Of a stretch of 64,000 bases of DNA, positions 47,573 through 55,873 are shown piece after piece. The position numbers and the translations under genes were made by a program. The notes below the pieces were generated by a model. It saw only the letters and a list, made by a program, of their open reading frames with translations, had not been told where the DNA came from and did no database searches. The DNA is taken from contig CAVVSF010000006.1 of NCBI GenBank assembly GCA_963750915.1, forward strand, positions 343,774-407,773. The letters are read 5' to 3'. Source of the stretch: DATBJJ01 sp963750915. GTDB lineage: Bacteria; Acidobacteriota; Vicinamibacteria; Vicinamibacterales; 2-12-FULL-66-21. How positions within the stretch are numbered: position 1 is the stretch's first letter; each line of letters begins with the position of its first letter.

Positions 47573-48175
47573 GTGATCGCGCTGATCGACTACCGCGCCG
47601 GCAACCTCACCTCGGTCCGCAAGGGCTTCGCGGCCGCCGGGGCGCAGGTCTTCACGCCGGCGGCAGCTTCCGAGCTGCGCGACTGCGCCGGCATCGTCGT
47701 GCCCGGCGTCGGCCACTTCGGCGCGACCGGTTATCTCGACGACGACTGGCGGCGGGAGATCATGGACGCGATCGGCCGCGGCACGCCGGTCCTCGGCATC
47801 TGTCTCGGGCTGCAATGGCTGTTCGACGGCAGCGAAGAGGCGCCGCTGCCCGGCTACGGCGCCTTCGGCGGCTGGTGCACGCGGCTGCCGTCGAGCGTCA
47901 AGGTGCCGCACGTCGGCTGGAACACGCTCGAAGCGACGCGGCCCTCGCGGCTGCTCGAGGGCGTCGCCGACGGCACGCAGATGTATTTCACGCATTCGTA
48001 CGCGGCGCCGGTGACCGCCGACTGCGTCGCGGCGACGACGCACGGAGCGCGGTTCGCCGCGGCGGTCGAGCGCGGCACTATCTGGGGCGTGCAGTTTCAC
48101 CCCGAGAAATCAGCCGCCGCCGGCATCCGGATCCTGACCAACTTCACGCGGGCCTGCGCCGACGGCAGGAAGTGA
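47573..48175 (+). CDS. hisH: Imidazole glycerol phosphate synthase, glutaminase subunit
   Basis: A GTG 1 bp after the hisB stop starts a 200-residue class-I amidotransferase: LIDYRAGNLTSVRKGF, the nucleophile in GICLGLQWLFDGSEE (Cys near residue 80), YFTHSYAAPV, and GVQFHPEKSAAAG with the catalytic His and Glu. It supplies ammonia to HisF, encoded next. Start codon GTG lacks a separate Shine-Dalgarno, consistent with coupled translation. Confidence 0.94.
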   Translation: MIALIDYRAGNLTSVRKGFAAAGAQVFTPAAASELRDCAGIVVPGVGHFGATGYLDDDWRREIMDAIGRGTPVLGICLGLQWLFDGSEEAPLPGYGAFGGWCTRLPSSVKVPHVGWNTLEATRPSRLLEGVADGTQMYFTHSYAAPVTADCVAATTHGARFAAAVERGTIWGVQFHPEKSAAAGIRILTNFTRACADGRK

Positions 48176-48180
48176 CGCCC

Positions 48181-48939
48181 ATGTTGTCCAAGCGCATCAT
48201 CGCCTGCCTCGACGTCCGCGACGGATCGGTCGTCAAGGGCATCAACTTCGAAGGCCTGCGCCGCGCCGGCGATCCGGCGGCGCTCGCCGAGCGTTACAAC
48301 GCCGAGGGCATCGACGAACTGGTGATTCTCGACGTCACCGCGACGATCGAAGGCCGCCGCGCCCTCGAAGCGACGATTCGCGAAGTGTCGTCGCGGCTGT
48401 TCATCCCGCTCGCGGTGGGCGGCGGCATCCGCAGCGAAGCGGACGCGGCGGCCGCAATCGACGCCGGCGCCGACAAGGTCAGCCTCAATTCCGCAGCCCT
48501 CGCCGATCCGTCACTGGTGACGACGCTGGCGACGCGCTACGGCAGCCAGGCGGTGGTCGTGGCCATCGACGCGAAGCAGAGCGGCGAACGCTTCGACGTC
48601 TACGCTCGCAGCGGCAAGGTCGCCGCCGACCGCGACGCCGTCGAGTGGGCGGTCGAGGCCGAGTCGCGCGGCGCCGGCGAGATCCTGCTCACGTCGATCG
48701 ATCGCGACGGCACCCGCGCCGGCTTCGATTGTCCGCTCACCGCCGCGGTGTCGAGCGCGGTGTCGATCCCGGTGATCGCATCGGGCGGCGCCGGAACCTT
48801 CGAGCATTTCTACGACGTCTTCACCGGCGGCAGGGCCGACGCGGCGCTGGCGGCGTCGATCTTTCACTACTCCGAGCACGCGGTCTCGGATCTCAAAGCA
48901 TTTCTCGCCAGGAGCGGCGTGCCCGTGCGGCAGCAGTGA
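48181..48939 (+). CDS. hisF: Imidazole glycerol phosphate synthase, cyclase subunit
   Basis: The 252-residue (beta/alpha)8 barrel has the first catalytic Asp in IIACLDVRDGSVVKGINF (residue 11), the DELVILDVTATIEGR strand, LAVGGGIRSEADAAAAIDAG near residue 80, VVVAIDAKQSG with the second catalytic Asp, and the phosphate loop VIASGGAGTFEHF. It closes the imidazole ring with ammonia from HisH. Adjacent to hisH by 5 bp and to hisA by 4 bp. Confidence 0.95.
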   Translation: MLSKRIIACLDVRDGSVVKGINFEGLRRAGDPAALAERYNAEGIDELVILDVTATIEGRRALEATIREVSSRLFIPLAVGGGIRSEADAAAAIDAGADKVSLNSAALADPSLVTTLATRYGSQAVVVAIDAKQSGERFDVYARSGKVAADRDAVEWAVEAESRGAGEILLTSIDRDGTRAGFDCPLTAAVSSAVSIPVIASGGAGTFEHFYDVFTGGRADAALAASIFHYSEHAVSDLKAFLARSGVPVRQQ

Positions 48940-48943
48940 TCCC

Positions 48944-49648
48944 ATGCTCATTCCATCGATAGATCTCCAGGGCGGCCGGATCGTCCAGCTCGTGCAGGGC
49001 GAGAAGCTGGCGGTTGAAACCACGGATTTCGAGGGCTGGATCCAGCGCTTCACCGGCTATCCCAGGGTGCAGCTCATCGACCTCGACGCGGCCAAGAACG
49101 CCGGCGCGAACGAAGCCGTCATTGCCAGGATCTGTGCCCGTCTGCCCTGCCGCGTCGGCGGCGGCATCCGCACCCCCGAGCGCGCCCGTCAGCTCGTCGA
49201 GCTCGGCGCCACGGGCGTCATCCTCGCGTCGTCGCTCTTCAAGGGCGGGGCGATCGACCTGGACCTGGCGGGCCGCGTCGCCGACGCTGTCTCGAGCGAC
49301 AGGTTCATCGCTGCCATCGACAGCCGCGGCGGCAAGGTCGTGATCGACGGCTGGCGCACTACGCTCGACATCACGCCGACAGAGGCTGCCCGCGCGCTCG
49401 AACCCTTCGCGGGCGAGTTCCTCTACACGCACGTCGACCGCGAAGGCCTGATGCAGGGGACGGACATGGCCGCGATCCGCGCCGTTCGCGGCGCGACGTC
49501 GCGCCGGGTCACCGCGGCCGGGGGCATCACGACGACAGAAGAGGTCGAGTACCTCGACACGATCGGCGTCGACGCGGTGGTCGGCATGGCGATCTACACG
49601 GGACGGATGAGCCTGCCAGCCGGGCCGCAAGGCAACGCGGCGAAATAG
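48944..49648 (+). CDS. hisA: ProFAR isomerase
   Basis: The 234-residue barrel begins MLIPSIDLQGGRIVQLVQGE with the catalytic Asp7, then IDLDAAKNAGANEAVIARIC, RVGGGIRTPERARQLVELGA near residue 65, YTHVDREGLMQGTD with the second Asp, and TAAGGITTTEEVEYL. It isomerises ProFAR to PRFAR, the HisF substrate. Last gene of the operon. The order I-G-D-C-B-H-F-A is compact, with the cyclase gene placed first rather than last. Confidence 0.93.
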   Translation: MLIPSIDLQGGRIVQLVQGEKLAVETTDFEGWIQRFTGYPRVQLIDLDAAKNAGANEAVIARICARLPCRVGGGIRTPERARQLVELGATGVILASSLFKGGAIDLDLAGRVADAVSSDRFIAAIDSRGGKVVIDGWRTTLDITPTEAARALEPFAGEFLYTHVDREGLMQGTDMAAIRAVRGATSRRVTAAGGITTTEEVEYLDTIGVDAVVGMAIYTGRMSLPAGPQGNAAK

Positions 49649-49665
49649 GTTACCCTCTACCGCAG

Positions 49666-52003
49666 ATGCGGCGTCGTCAGGTCGAGCATTTCCTCCGCCT
49701 CACTGGTCTGCTCGTCGCCGCGCACGTTGCTGCCGCGGCTGCCGGCTGTGCCCGGCCCGTGCCGGTCTTCTCCGAGCAGAACGCCCGCGCCCACGTCGGC
49801 ATGCTGGCCGGCACGATCGGCAGCCGTCCGGTCGGCACCGAGGCCAACGCCCGCGCCCGCGCCTACATCATCGACCAGCTGCGGCTCTTCGGCTTCGAAG
49901 TCCGCGTCCAGGAAGCGGACGCCCGCCGCGCGTCGCTCGGGCGCAGCGCGCGCGTCGCCAACATCATCGCCGTCCGCGCCGGCGCCCGCTCCGAGGCGGT
50001 GGCCCTGGTCTCGCACTACGACTCGGTGCCGATGGGACCGGGCGCGGCCGACGACGCGCTCGGTGTGGCGGTGTCGCTCGAAGCCGCGCGCGTGCTGGCG
50101 GCGCGGCCCAATCCCAACTGGTCGGTGATGGTGCTCGTCACCGACGCCGAGGAGGCCGGTCTCATGGGCGCGGCGGCGTTGATGACCGACCGCGACGTCA
50201 CCAACCGGCTGAAGGCGTACATCAACTTCGAGTCGATCGGGTCGGGCGGAACGCCGATGCTCTTCGAGGCCGGACCGGGAAACGGCTGGCTGCTCCGGCC
50301 GTGGGCGAGGTCCGCGCCGAATCCCCGCGGCGGTTCGTTCATCACCGAGATCTACAAGCGGCTGCCGAACGACACCGACTTCTCGATCTTCAAGCTGCAG
50401 GAGATTCCCGGGCTCAACTTCGCCGCCGTCGGCGACAGCTTCCCGTATCACACGTCGCGCGACACCGTCGAGCGGCTGGCGCCAGCGACGGTGCGACGCG
50501 CCGGCGAGCAGGCCGTCGCCATCGTGACGGCACTCGACGGCATCGACGTCACCCAGCGAACGGCGGAAGTCCGCACCTATTTCGACATCGCCTCGACGTC
50601 GGCGTTGTCCTACGGACCGTTGACCGCTTCCATCGTCGCCGTCGCGGCGCTCGTGCTCGGCGTGATCGCGTGGGTGAAGGCGACGGCGGCGGCGATTCGG
50701 CTCGAGGGCCTCCTGCGATGGTCGCTGACTACCGCGTGGATCCTGGTGGGAGCGGCGGCGTCGGTGGCGGCGATGATCGGCGCGACCTGGGCGCTGCGGA
50801 TGGCGCGCGAAGTCTACCACCCGTGGTATGCCAGGCCGGGCCGGCTCTTCCTCCTGCTGCTCACCATCGGGATCAGCGTCGCGTGGGGGGTAGCGCGGCT
50901 CGGTCGATGGCTGCCGGAGCGGCTTCACGGCGTCCGGCACCCGATAGTCGTCTGGAGCGTCGTGTTGCCGGCGTGGGTCGGCCTCGCCGGCGGCGCGCTG
51001 TGGCTGGCGCCGGCGGCGGCCTACCTGTGGCTCGTGCCCCTGCTCGCGGCGGCGGCGCTGCTCGTGGCGACACCGGCGGCCAATCCGGCCGCGGTCCGTG
51101 TCGTCTCGGTGCTGGCGCTGACGGTCGCGGCGACGTTCTGGATCGGCAACACCAGCGACCTGCTCCGCTTCGTTGTCGCCGAGCTCGGGCGGCAGCCGAT
51201 CGTGACGCCGGTGTTCGTGTTCACCGTGATGATCGCGCTGGCGGGCCTCATGGTCGCGCCGCCGCTGCTCGCCACCGTCATCTCGACCAGGAGGCTGCTG
51301 CGGCCGTCGCTGGCAACGGCGCTCTGCCTGCTGGCGATCGCGATCACCTCGGGCCTTGCCTACGTTGCCCCGGCCTACACCCCTGATCACCCCGCTGCGA
51401 CGCTCGGTGCGCGTCGTCCAGGACGGCGACGGCCCTGCCGTCTGGGACGTCGGGTCGATCGAGCCTGGCGTCGATCTCGGCGAAGGCGCCCCGACAGGAT
51501 GGACGCCGGCCGCCGCCGCACCGGCCGTCTCGGCGCCGCAGCGACGTCTGCCGCACCCGTTCGTCTTTCGCGCCACGACGCCGAGCCTCGGGCCGGCGCC
51601 GCTCGGCATCGCCGCGATTGCCGCCACGCCGCTGACGGCCGGCAGCGAGCTGACGGTCACGGTCGTGCCGAAGCATCCCGGCCTGACGGTCTCGTTCGTC
51701 CTGCCGGCCGGGCTCGAGCCGGCACGGTCGACGCTGCCGGGAACGCTGCGGCTCGGGCGCTGGACCGCCACCTACATCGCGCCGCCGGCAGACGGCCTGG
51801 CGTTCCGTGCCAGCTTCAACCAGATCGCGCCGGAGCGGCTGCGCGACTTCCGCGTCGTGGTCTCGACCGCAGGCGGCCCGGGCGGCCAGGGCTGGGAGCT
51901 GCCGCCATGGCTGCCGCGCGAGCGCACGGCCTGGGCGAGCGAGGCGACCTGGATCCTCGACCCGCTGTCGCTGCCGATTGCGCCGGTGCCGCCGTTACGT
52001 TAG
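49666..52003 (+). CDS. Membrane-bound M28-family metallopeptidase, frame-shifted
   Basis: The roughly 780-residue product starts with a signal anchor that has a Cys (LLVAAHVAAAAAGCARPVPV), followed by an M28 aminopeptidase domain. Metal residues are visible in LVSHYDSVPMGPGAADDALG (His and Asp, about residues 115-131), DAEEAGLMGAAAL (Glu pair near 160) and FESIGSGG. From about residue 310 come roughly eight membrane helices. Near 51385 the frame slips (after YTPDHP) and resumes as LRRSVRVVQDGDGPAVWDVG to the stop at 52003, a large extracytoplasmic C-terminal domain. The layout matches ER-type M28 peptidases such as Fxna-like proteins. Confidence 0.87.
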
Positions 52004-52034
52004 ACTACGTAACCGTTACGTCGTTCACCGTAAC
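51994..52034. promoter_or_regulatory. Two tandem inverted repeats with half-site GTTACG
   Basis: First dyad: GTTACGT-TAGACT-ACGTAAC (51994-52013). Second: GTTACG-TCGTTCAC-CGTAAC (52015-52034). They lie between the M28 stop and the ATPase ATG (52044). Shared half-sites on both dyads suggest cooperative protein binding; lack of a U-tract argues against a terminator. Possible operator for the downstream ATPase-MFS-acyltransferase genes. Confidence 0.45.
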
Positions 52035-52043
52035 CCCGGCGCG

Positions 52044-53189
52044 ATGACCAACCCTTTCGTCTACGGCGAGATCGTCCCGAGCGCGGCCTTCGTCGATCGC
52101 GAGGTCGAGCTCGATCGCCTGGCCCGCGACCTCTACGCCGGCCAGAAGGTGTTCCTGATCTCGCCGCGCCGCTACGGCAAGTCGTCGCTCGTCCGCCAGG
52201 CGCTCAAGAGCGTCGGCCGCAGCGGCGCGCTGACGGTCGAGATCCAGGTCAGCAGCTACAGCTCCTACGTCGGCTTCCTCGAGGGCTACGCCCGCGCCCT
52301 GGCGGGCGCCGAGACGACGCTCGAGAAGGCGCGGTCGTGGCTGCGCGACATGCTGGCCGGTCTCCGCCCCGAGATCAGGGTCGAGCCCGACGCGTCGGGC
52401 CGCGGCCAGATCGCCGTCGCGTTCCCCGCCATTCGCAGCGATCGCGACATCTCGCATCTCGCCCAGCAGGTGTTCGCGCTGCCGGGCAGGATCGCCGCGG
52501 CCAAGCGGCGCCGTATGGCGATCGCGCTCGACGAGTTCCAGGCCATCGGCGCGTTCAACGGCGGCAGCGTCGAGGCGGCGCTGCGGGCGGCGGTGCAGCA
52601 GCAGCGCGAGGTCGGTTACGTCTTCTCCGGCTCGGAACCGACGCTGATGGAGCGCATGCTCGGCAAGAGCCGGCCGTTCTACAAGGCCGGCCCGGTGATG
52701 CGGCTGCAGAAGATCCCGGCGGAGCGCTTCGCCACGTTCATCGACGCGCGGTTCCGCAGCACCGGCTTCAAGCCGGTGGCAGGCCTGGGCGAGGCGATCG
52801 TCGAGCTCGCGGGCAACCTGCCCTACGACGTCCAGCGCCTCGCGCACGAGGTCTGGGACGACGTCAAGGCGGGCGGCAAGAAGTCGGTGACGCTGGAGGA
52901 CCTGCACGAGACGCTGACCCGGCTGCTCGGCGAGCACGAGACGCTCTTCGAGGGCACCTGGCAGCGGCTGACGCTGGCCCAGCGCAGCGCCCTGCGCGCC
53001 GCCGTGCTCGAGGACGGCCGCGAGCTGCTCTCGGCCGACGTCCGCGCCAGGCACCGCCTGAGCGGCAGCTCCACCGTGCAGGCCTCGCTTGCCGCGCTGG
53101 TGCGCGAGGATGTGCTGACCCGCGAAGCCGGCCGCTACGCCGTCGTCGACTCGCTGTTTCGCGAATGGATCGCGCGCCGGACTTTCTGA
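52044..53189 (+). CDS. P-loop ATPase of the archaeal-ATPase/ATPase_2 type
   Basis: The 381-residue protein begins MTNPFVYGEIVPSAAFVDRE, the family N terminus that binds adenine. Walker A is SPRRYGKSSLV (about residues 39-49), Walker B is MAIALDEFQAIG (about 157-168), and sensor 1 is VFSGSEPTLM (about 193). A C-terminal winged-helix region (residues 310-381) includes LSADVRARHRLSGSSTVQAS and VREDVLTREAGRYAVVDS. Such STAND-like ATPases appear in defence, signalling or regulation, and most are uncharacterised. It is preceded by paired dyads and followed 15 bp later by an MFS gene. Confidence 0.82.
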   Translation: MTNPFVYGEIVPSAAFVDREVELDRLARDLYAGQKVFLISPRRYGKSSLVRQALKSVGRSGALTVEIQVSSYSSYVGFLEGYARALAGAETTLEKARSWLRDMLAGLRPEIRVEPDASGRGQIAVAFPAIRSDRDISHLAQQVFALPGRIAAAKRRRMAIALDEFQAIGAFNGGSVEAALRAAVQQQREVGYVFSGSEPTLMERMLGKSRPFYKAGPVMRLQKIPAERFATFIDARFRSTGFKPVAGLGEAIVELAGNLPYDVQRLAHEVWDDVKAGGKKSVTLEDLHETLTRLLGEHETLFEGTWQRLTLAQRSALRAAVLEDGRELLSADVRARHRLSGSSTVQASLAALVREDVLTREAGRYAVVDSLFREWIARRTF

Positions 53190-53204
53190 AGGTCATCGAC
53201 CAGC

Positions 53205-54515
53205 ATGAAGCACCTGCTTGAACGGCTCGGACTCGGCAGCCCGCAACTGCGCGCCTGGGCGATGTACGACTGGGCGAACTCGGCCTACTACACCACCATC
53301 GTCGCCGCCGTCTTCCCGATCTATTACCAGAGCGTCGTCGCCGCCGATCTGCCGGACGCCGTCGCGACCAGCCGGTTCGCCTGGGCGACGACGATCGCGA
53401 TCATGATCGTCGCCTTCGTCGCCCCGCTGCTCGGCGCGATCGCGGACTACGCCTCGCTGAAGAAGCGCATGCTCGCGATCTTCGCGCTCGTCGGGGCGCT
53501 GTCGGCAATTGCGCTCTTCTGGGTCGAACGCGGCGACTGGGGCCTGGCGTTGATGCTGTTCGTCATCGGCAACATCGGCGTCGCCGGCAGCATCGTCTTC
53601 TACGAGTCGCTGCTGCCGCACCTGGTCGAGCCGAAGGACCTCGATCGCGTGTCGTCGGCGGGCTACGCCATCGGCTACTGCGGCGGCGGCGTGCTCCTGG
53701 CGATCAACCTGTTGATGATTCAGAAGCCCGGCTGGTTCGGGATACCTGACGCAGGCACCGGCGTCCGGCTGGCGCTGGCCAGCGTCGGCGTCTGGTGGCT
53801 GCTCTTCTCGATTCCGCTCTTCCGCCGCGTGCCTGAACCGCCGGCGTCACGCAGCGCGGGACCGGCCGAGCACGGCAACATCGTGATGATTGGCGTCAGG
53901 CGCCTGGTACAGACGTTCAGGGAACTGCGGCAGTACAAGCAGGCGTTCCTGCTGCTGCTGGCGTTCCTCGTCTACAACGACGGCATCCAGACCATCATCC
54001 GCATGGCGACCATCTTCGGCACCGAGATCGGCATCGATCAGGGCGCGATGATCACGGCGCTCCTCATCACCCAGTTCATCGGCGTGCCGTTTGCGTTCGT
54101 GTTCGGGGCGCTCGCCGGCCGGATTGGCGCCAAGGTCGCGGTGTTCTGCGGCCTCGCGGTCTACGCCTTCATCATCGTGCTCGCCTATTTCATGTCGAGC
54201 GCGATCCACTTCTATGCCCTGGCGATCCTCGTCGGCATGGTCCAGGGCGGAACGCAGGCGCTCAGCCGGTCGATGTTCGCGAGCATGATCCCGCGCCACA
54301 AGTCGTCGGAGTTCTTCGCCTTCTTCGGCGTCTTCGAGCGCTACGCCGGCATTCTCGGGCCGCTGATCTTCGCCGTCATGATCGAAGCCACGGGCGAGAG
54401 CCGGAACGCCATCCTCGCGGTGCTGTCGTTCTTCGTGATTGGCGGCGGTATCCTCACGTTCGTCGACGTCGAAGCCGGGCGGCGCACGGCGCGGGCCGCG
54501 GAAGCCAGGCTGTGA
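53205..54515 (+). CDS. MFS transporter, UMF1 family
   Basis: The 436-residue protein has 12 hydrophobic helices and the N-terminal hallmark LRAWAMYDWANSAYYTTIVA of the UMF1/Atg22-like family, with YYQSVVAADL and AFVAPLLGAIADYASLKKRM as the A-like motif. A further signature is FLVYNDGIQTIIRMATIFGT near residue 250, then GGTQALSRSMFASMIPRHKS. The transported compound is unknown; amino acid export is proposed for eukaryotic relatives. Probably in one operon with the ATPase before and the acyltransferase after (16 bp). Confidence 0.9.
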   Translation: MKHLLERLGLGSPQLRAWAMYDWANSAYYTTIVAAVFPIYYQSVVAADLPDAVATSRFAWATTIAIMIVAFVAPLLGAIADYASLKKRMLAIFALVGALSAIALFWVERGDWGLALMLFVIGNIGVAGSIVFYESLLPHLVEPKDLDRVSSAGYAIGYCGGGVLLAINLLMIQKPGWFGIPDAGTGVRLALASVGVWWLLFSIPLFRRVPEPPASRSAGPAEHGNIVMIGVRRLVQTFRELRQYKQAFLLLLAFLVYNDGIQTIIRMATIFGTEIGIDQGAMITALLITQFIGVPFAFVFGALAGRIGAKVAVFCGLAVYAFIIVLAYFMSSAIHFYALAILVGMVQGGTQALSRSMFASMIPRHKSSEFFAFFGVFERYAGILGPLIFAVMIEATGESRNAILAVLSFFVIGGGILTFVDVEAGRRTARAAEARL

Positions 54516-54531
54516 CGAGGCGCCGCCGCCG

Positions 54532-55866
54532 ATGAGCGCACCGGCGAACCCGGTCGTCCGCTGGCTGGCGCGCCTGATCTGCCGCATCTTCTACCGCGTC
54601 GACCGCATCGGCGCGCCGCCGCCCGATGGCCCGGCGCTGCTGATGCCCAACCACCCGAACGCGCTGCTCGACCCGACGGTCGTCTGGGCGGCCGCCGGCC
54701 GCGACATGCGCTTCCTCGCCAAGTCGACGCTGTTCGAAGGCGCGTTCCGGCCGTTCCTGGTCGGCGCCGGCGCGATCCCCGTCTACCGCAAGCTCGATCA
54801 GGGCGCCGACGTGTCGCGCAACACCGAAACGTTCGCGGCGGTGTCCGCGGCGCTGGCCGACGGCGACGCCGTCTGCATCTTCCCGGAAGGCATCAGTCAC
54901 TCGAGCGGACGACTCGAGCCGCTGCGCACCGGCGCGGCCCGCATGGCGCTCGCCGCCGAGCGCGAAGGCACCGCCGTCGCCCTCGTGCCGGTAGGGCTCA
55001 ACTTCGACCGCAAGACCGCATTCCGGTCGCGCGCCACGATCGTCTTCGGCCAGCCCTTCTCGTGCCGCGATCTGCTGCCGTCGGGCGACGACCAGTACCC
55101 GGCGGCGGTGCGGGCCCTGACTGCCAGGATCGCCGAGCACATGCGCCGGCTGCTGATCGAGGCCGAGCCCAACACCGACGCCGCGCTCATCGACCGCGTC
55201 GACCGCCTGTACGCCGCGGCCCGGGCCCGGCCGCGCTCCGCCGAGGAGCGGCTGCTCCGGCGCCGCGCCATCGCCGGCGGGATGGACCGGCTTCGCCTCG
55301 CCGACGCGGCGCGCTACGACGACGTGCTGCTGCAGGTGCGCCGCTACGACGAGCGCCTGCGACGCTTCGCGCTGGAGGATCGGCATCTCGACTGGCAGGT
55401 CTCGACCCGCGATGCCGTCATCTTCGCGGTTCGCGAGCTGACGCTCGGCATCGTGCTGCTGCCGCTCTGCGCCATTGGTCTCGCCGCTTTCTTCGTTCCG
55501 TACACGCTCACCGGCCTGATCGCCAGGAAGGTGGCGGGACAGCGTGACGTTCTCGCCACCGCCCAGGTGTTCATCGGCGCCGCGGTCTACGCCGCCTGGC
55601 TCGCGGTGTTCGCGGGCCTCGCATGGTGGCTGGTCGGACCGAGGTCGGCGCTGCTGACGGCAGTGCTGCTGCCGATCCTCGCGCTGTTATCGCTCTTCGC
55701 GATCGAACGCGAGTCGGCGGTGATCGATGCGGTGCGGGCCTGGCTGCGTCTCCGCCGCGCCGCGGGCGAGACGCGGGAGCGGCTGCGACGGCGGCGGTCG
55801 GACCTGGCCGATCTGCTCGACGACGTCAACGAATGGCTGGAACGGGAGAGGGCGGGAACGTCCTAG
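54532..55866 (+). CDS. Lysophospholipid/glycerol-3-phosphate acyltransferase (PlsC-like)
   Basis: The ATG at 54532 gives a 444-residue protein. The PlsC domain shows motif I as NHPNALLDP (about residues 38-46), a GAGAIPVYRK segment, and motif III as FPEGISHSSGRLEPLRTGAA (about 117-136), followed by LVPVGLNFD. The His-Asp spacing of motif I is one residue longer than in PlsC itself, as seen in the yeast Gat/Sct-like subgroup. Residues 290-400 hold two or three membrane helices, then a charged coiled tail. It should add an acyl chain to a lysophospholipid or glycerol phosphate. It converges on the next gene with 7 bp. Confidence 0.85.
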   Translation: MSAPANPVVRWLARLICRIFYRVDRIGAPPPDGPALLMPNHPNALLDPTVVWAAAGRDMRFLAKSTLFEGAFRPFLVGAGAIPVYRKLDQGADVSRNTETFAAVSAALADGDAVCIFPEGISHSSGRLEPLRTGAARMALAAEREGTAVALVPVGLNFDRKTAFRSRATIVFGQPFSCRDLLPSGDDQYPAAVRALTARIAEHMRRLLIEAEPNTDAALIDRVDRLYAAARARPRSAEERLLRRRAIAGGMDRLRLADAARYDDVLLQVRRYDERLRRFALEDRHLDWQVSTRDAVIFAVRELTLGIVLLPLCAIGLAAFFVPYTLTGLIARKVAGQRDVLATAQVFIGAAVYAAWLAVFAGLAWWLVGPRSALLTAVLLPILALLSLFAIERESAVIDAVRAWLRLRRAAGETRERLRRRRSDLADLLDDVNEWLERERAGTS

Positions 55867-55873
55867 CGGACGC

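Noticed and set aside
51994..52013. The GTTACGT dyad as a Rho-independent terminator of the M28 gene
   Set aside because: The stem is short (7 bp), AT-rich by local standards and has no following U-tract.
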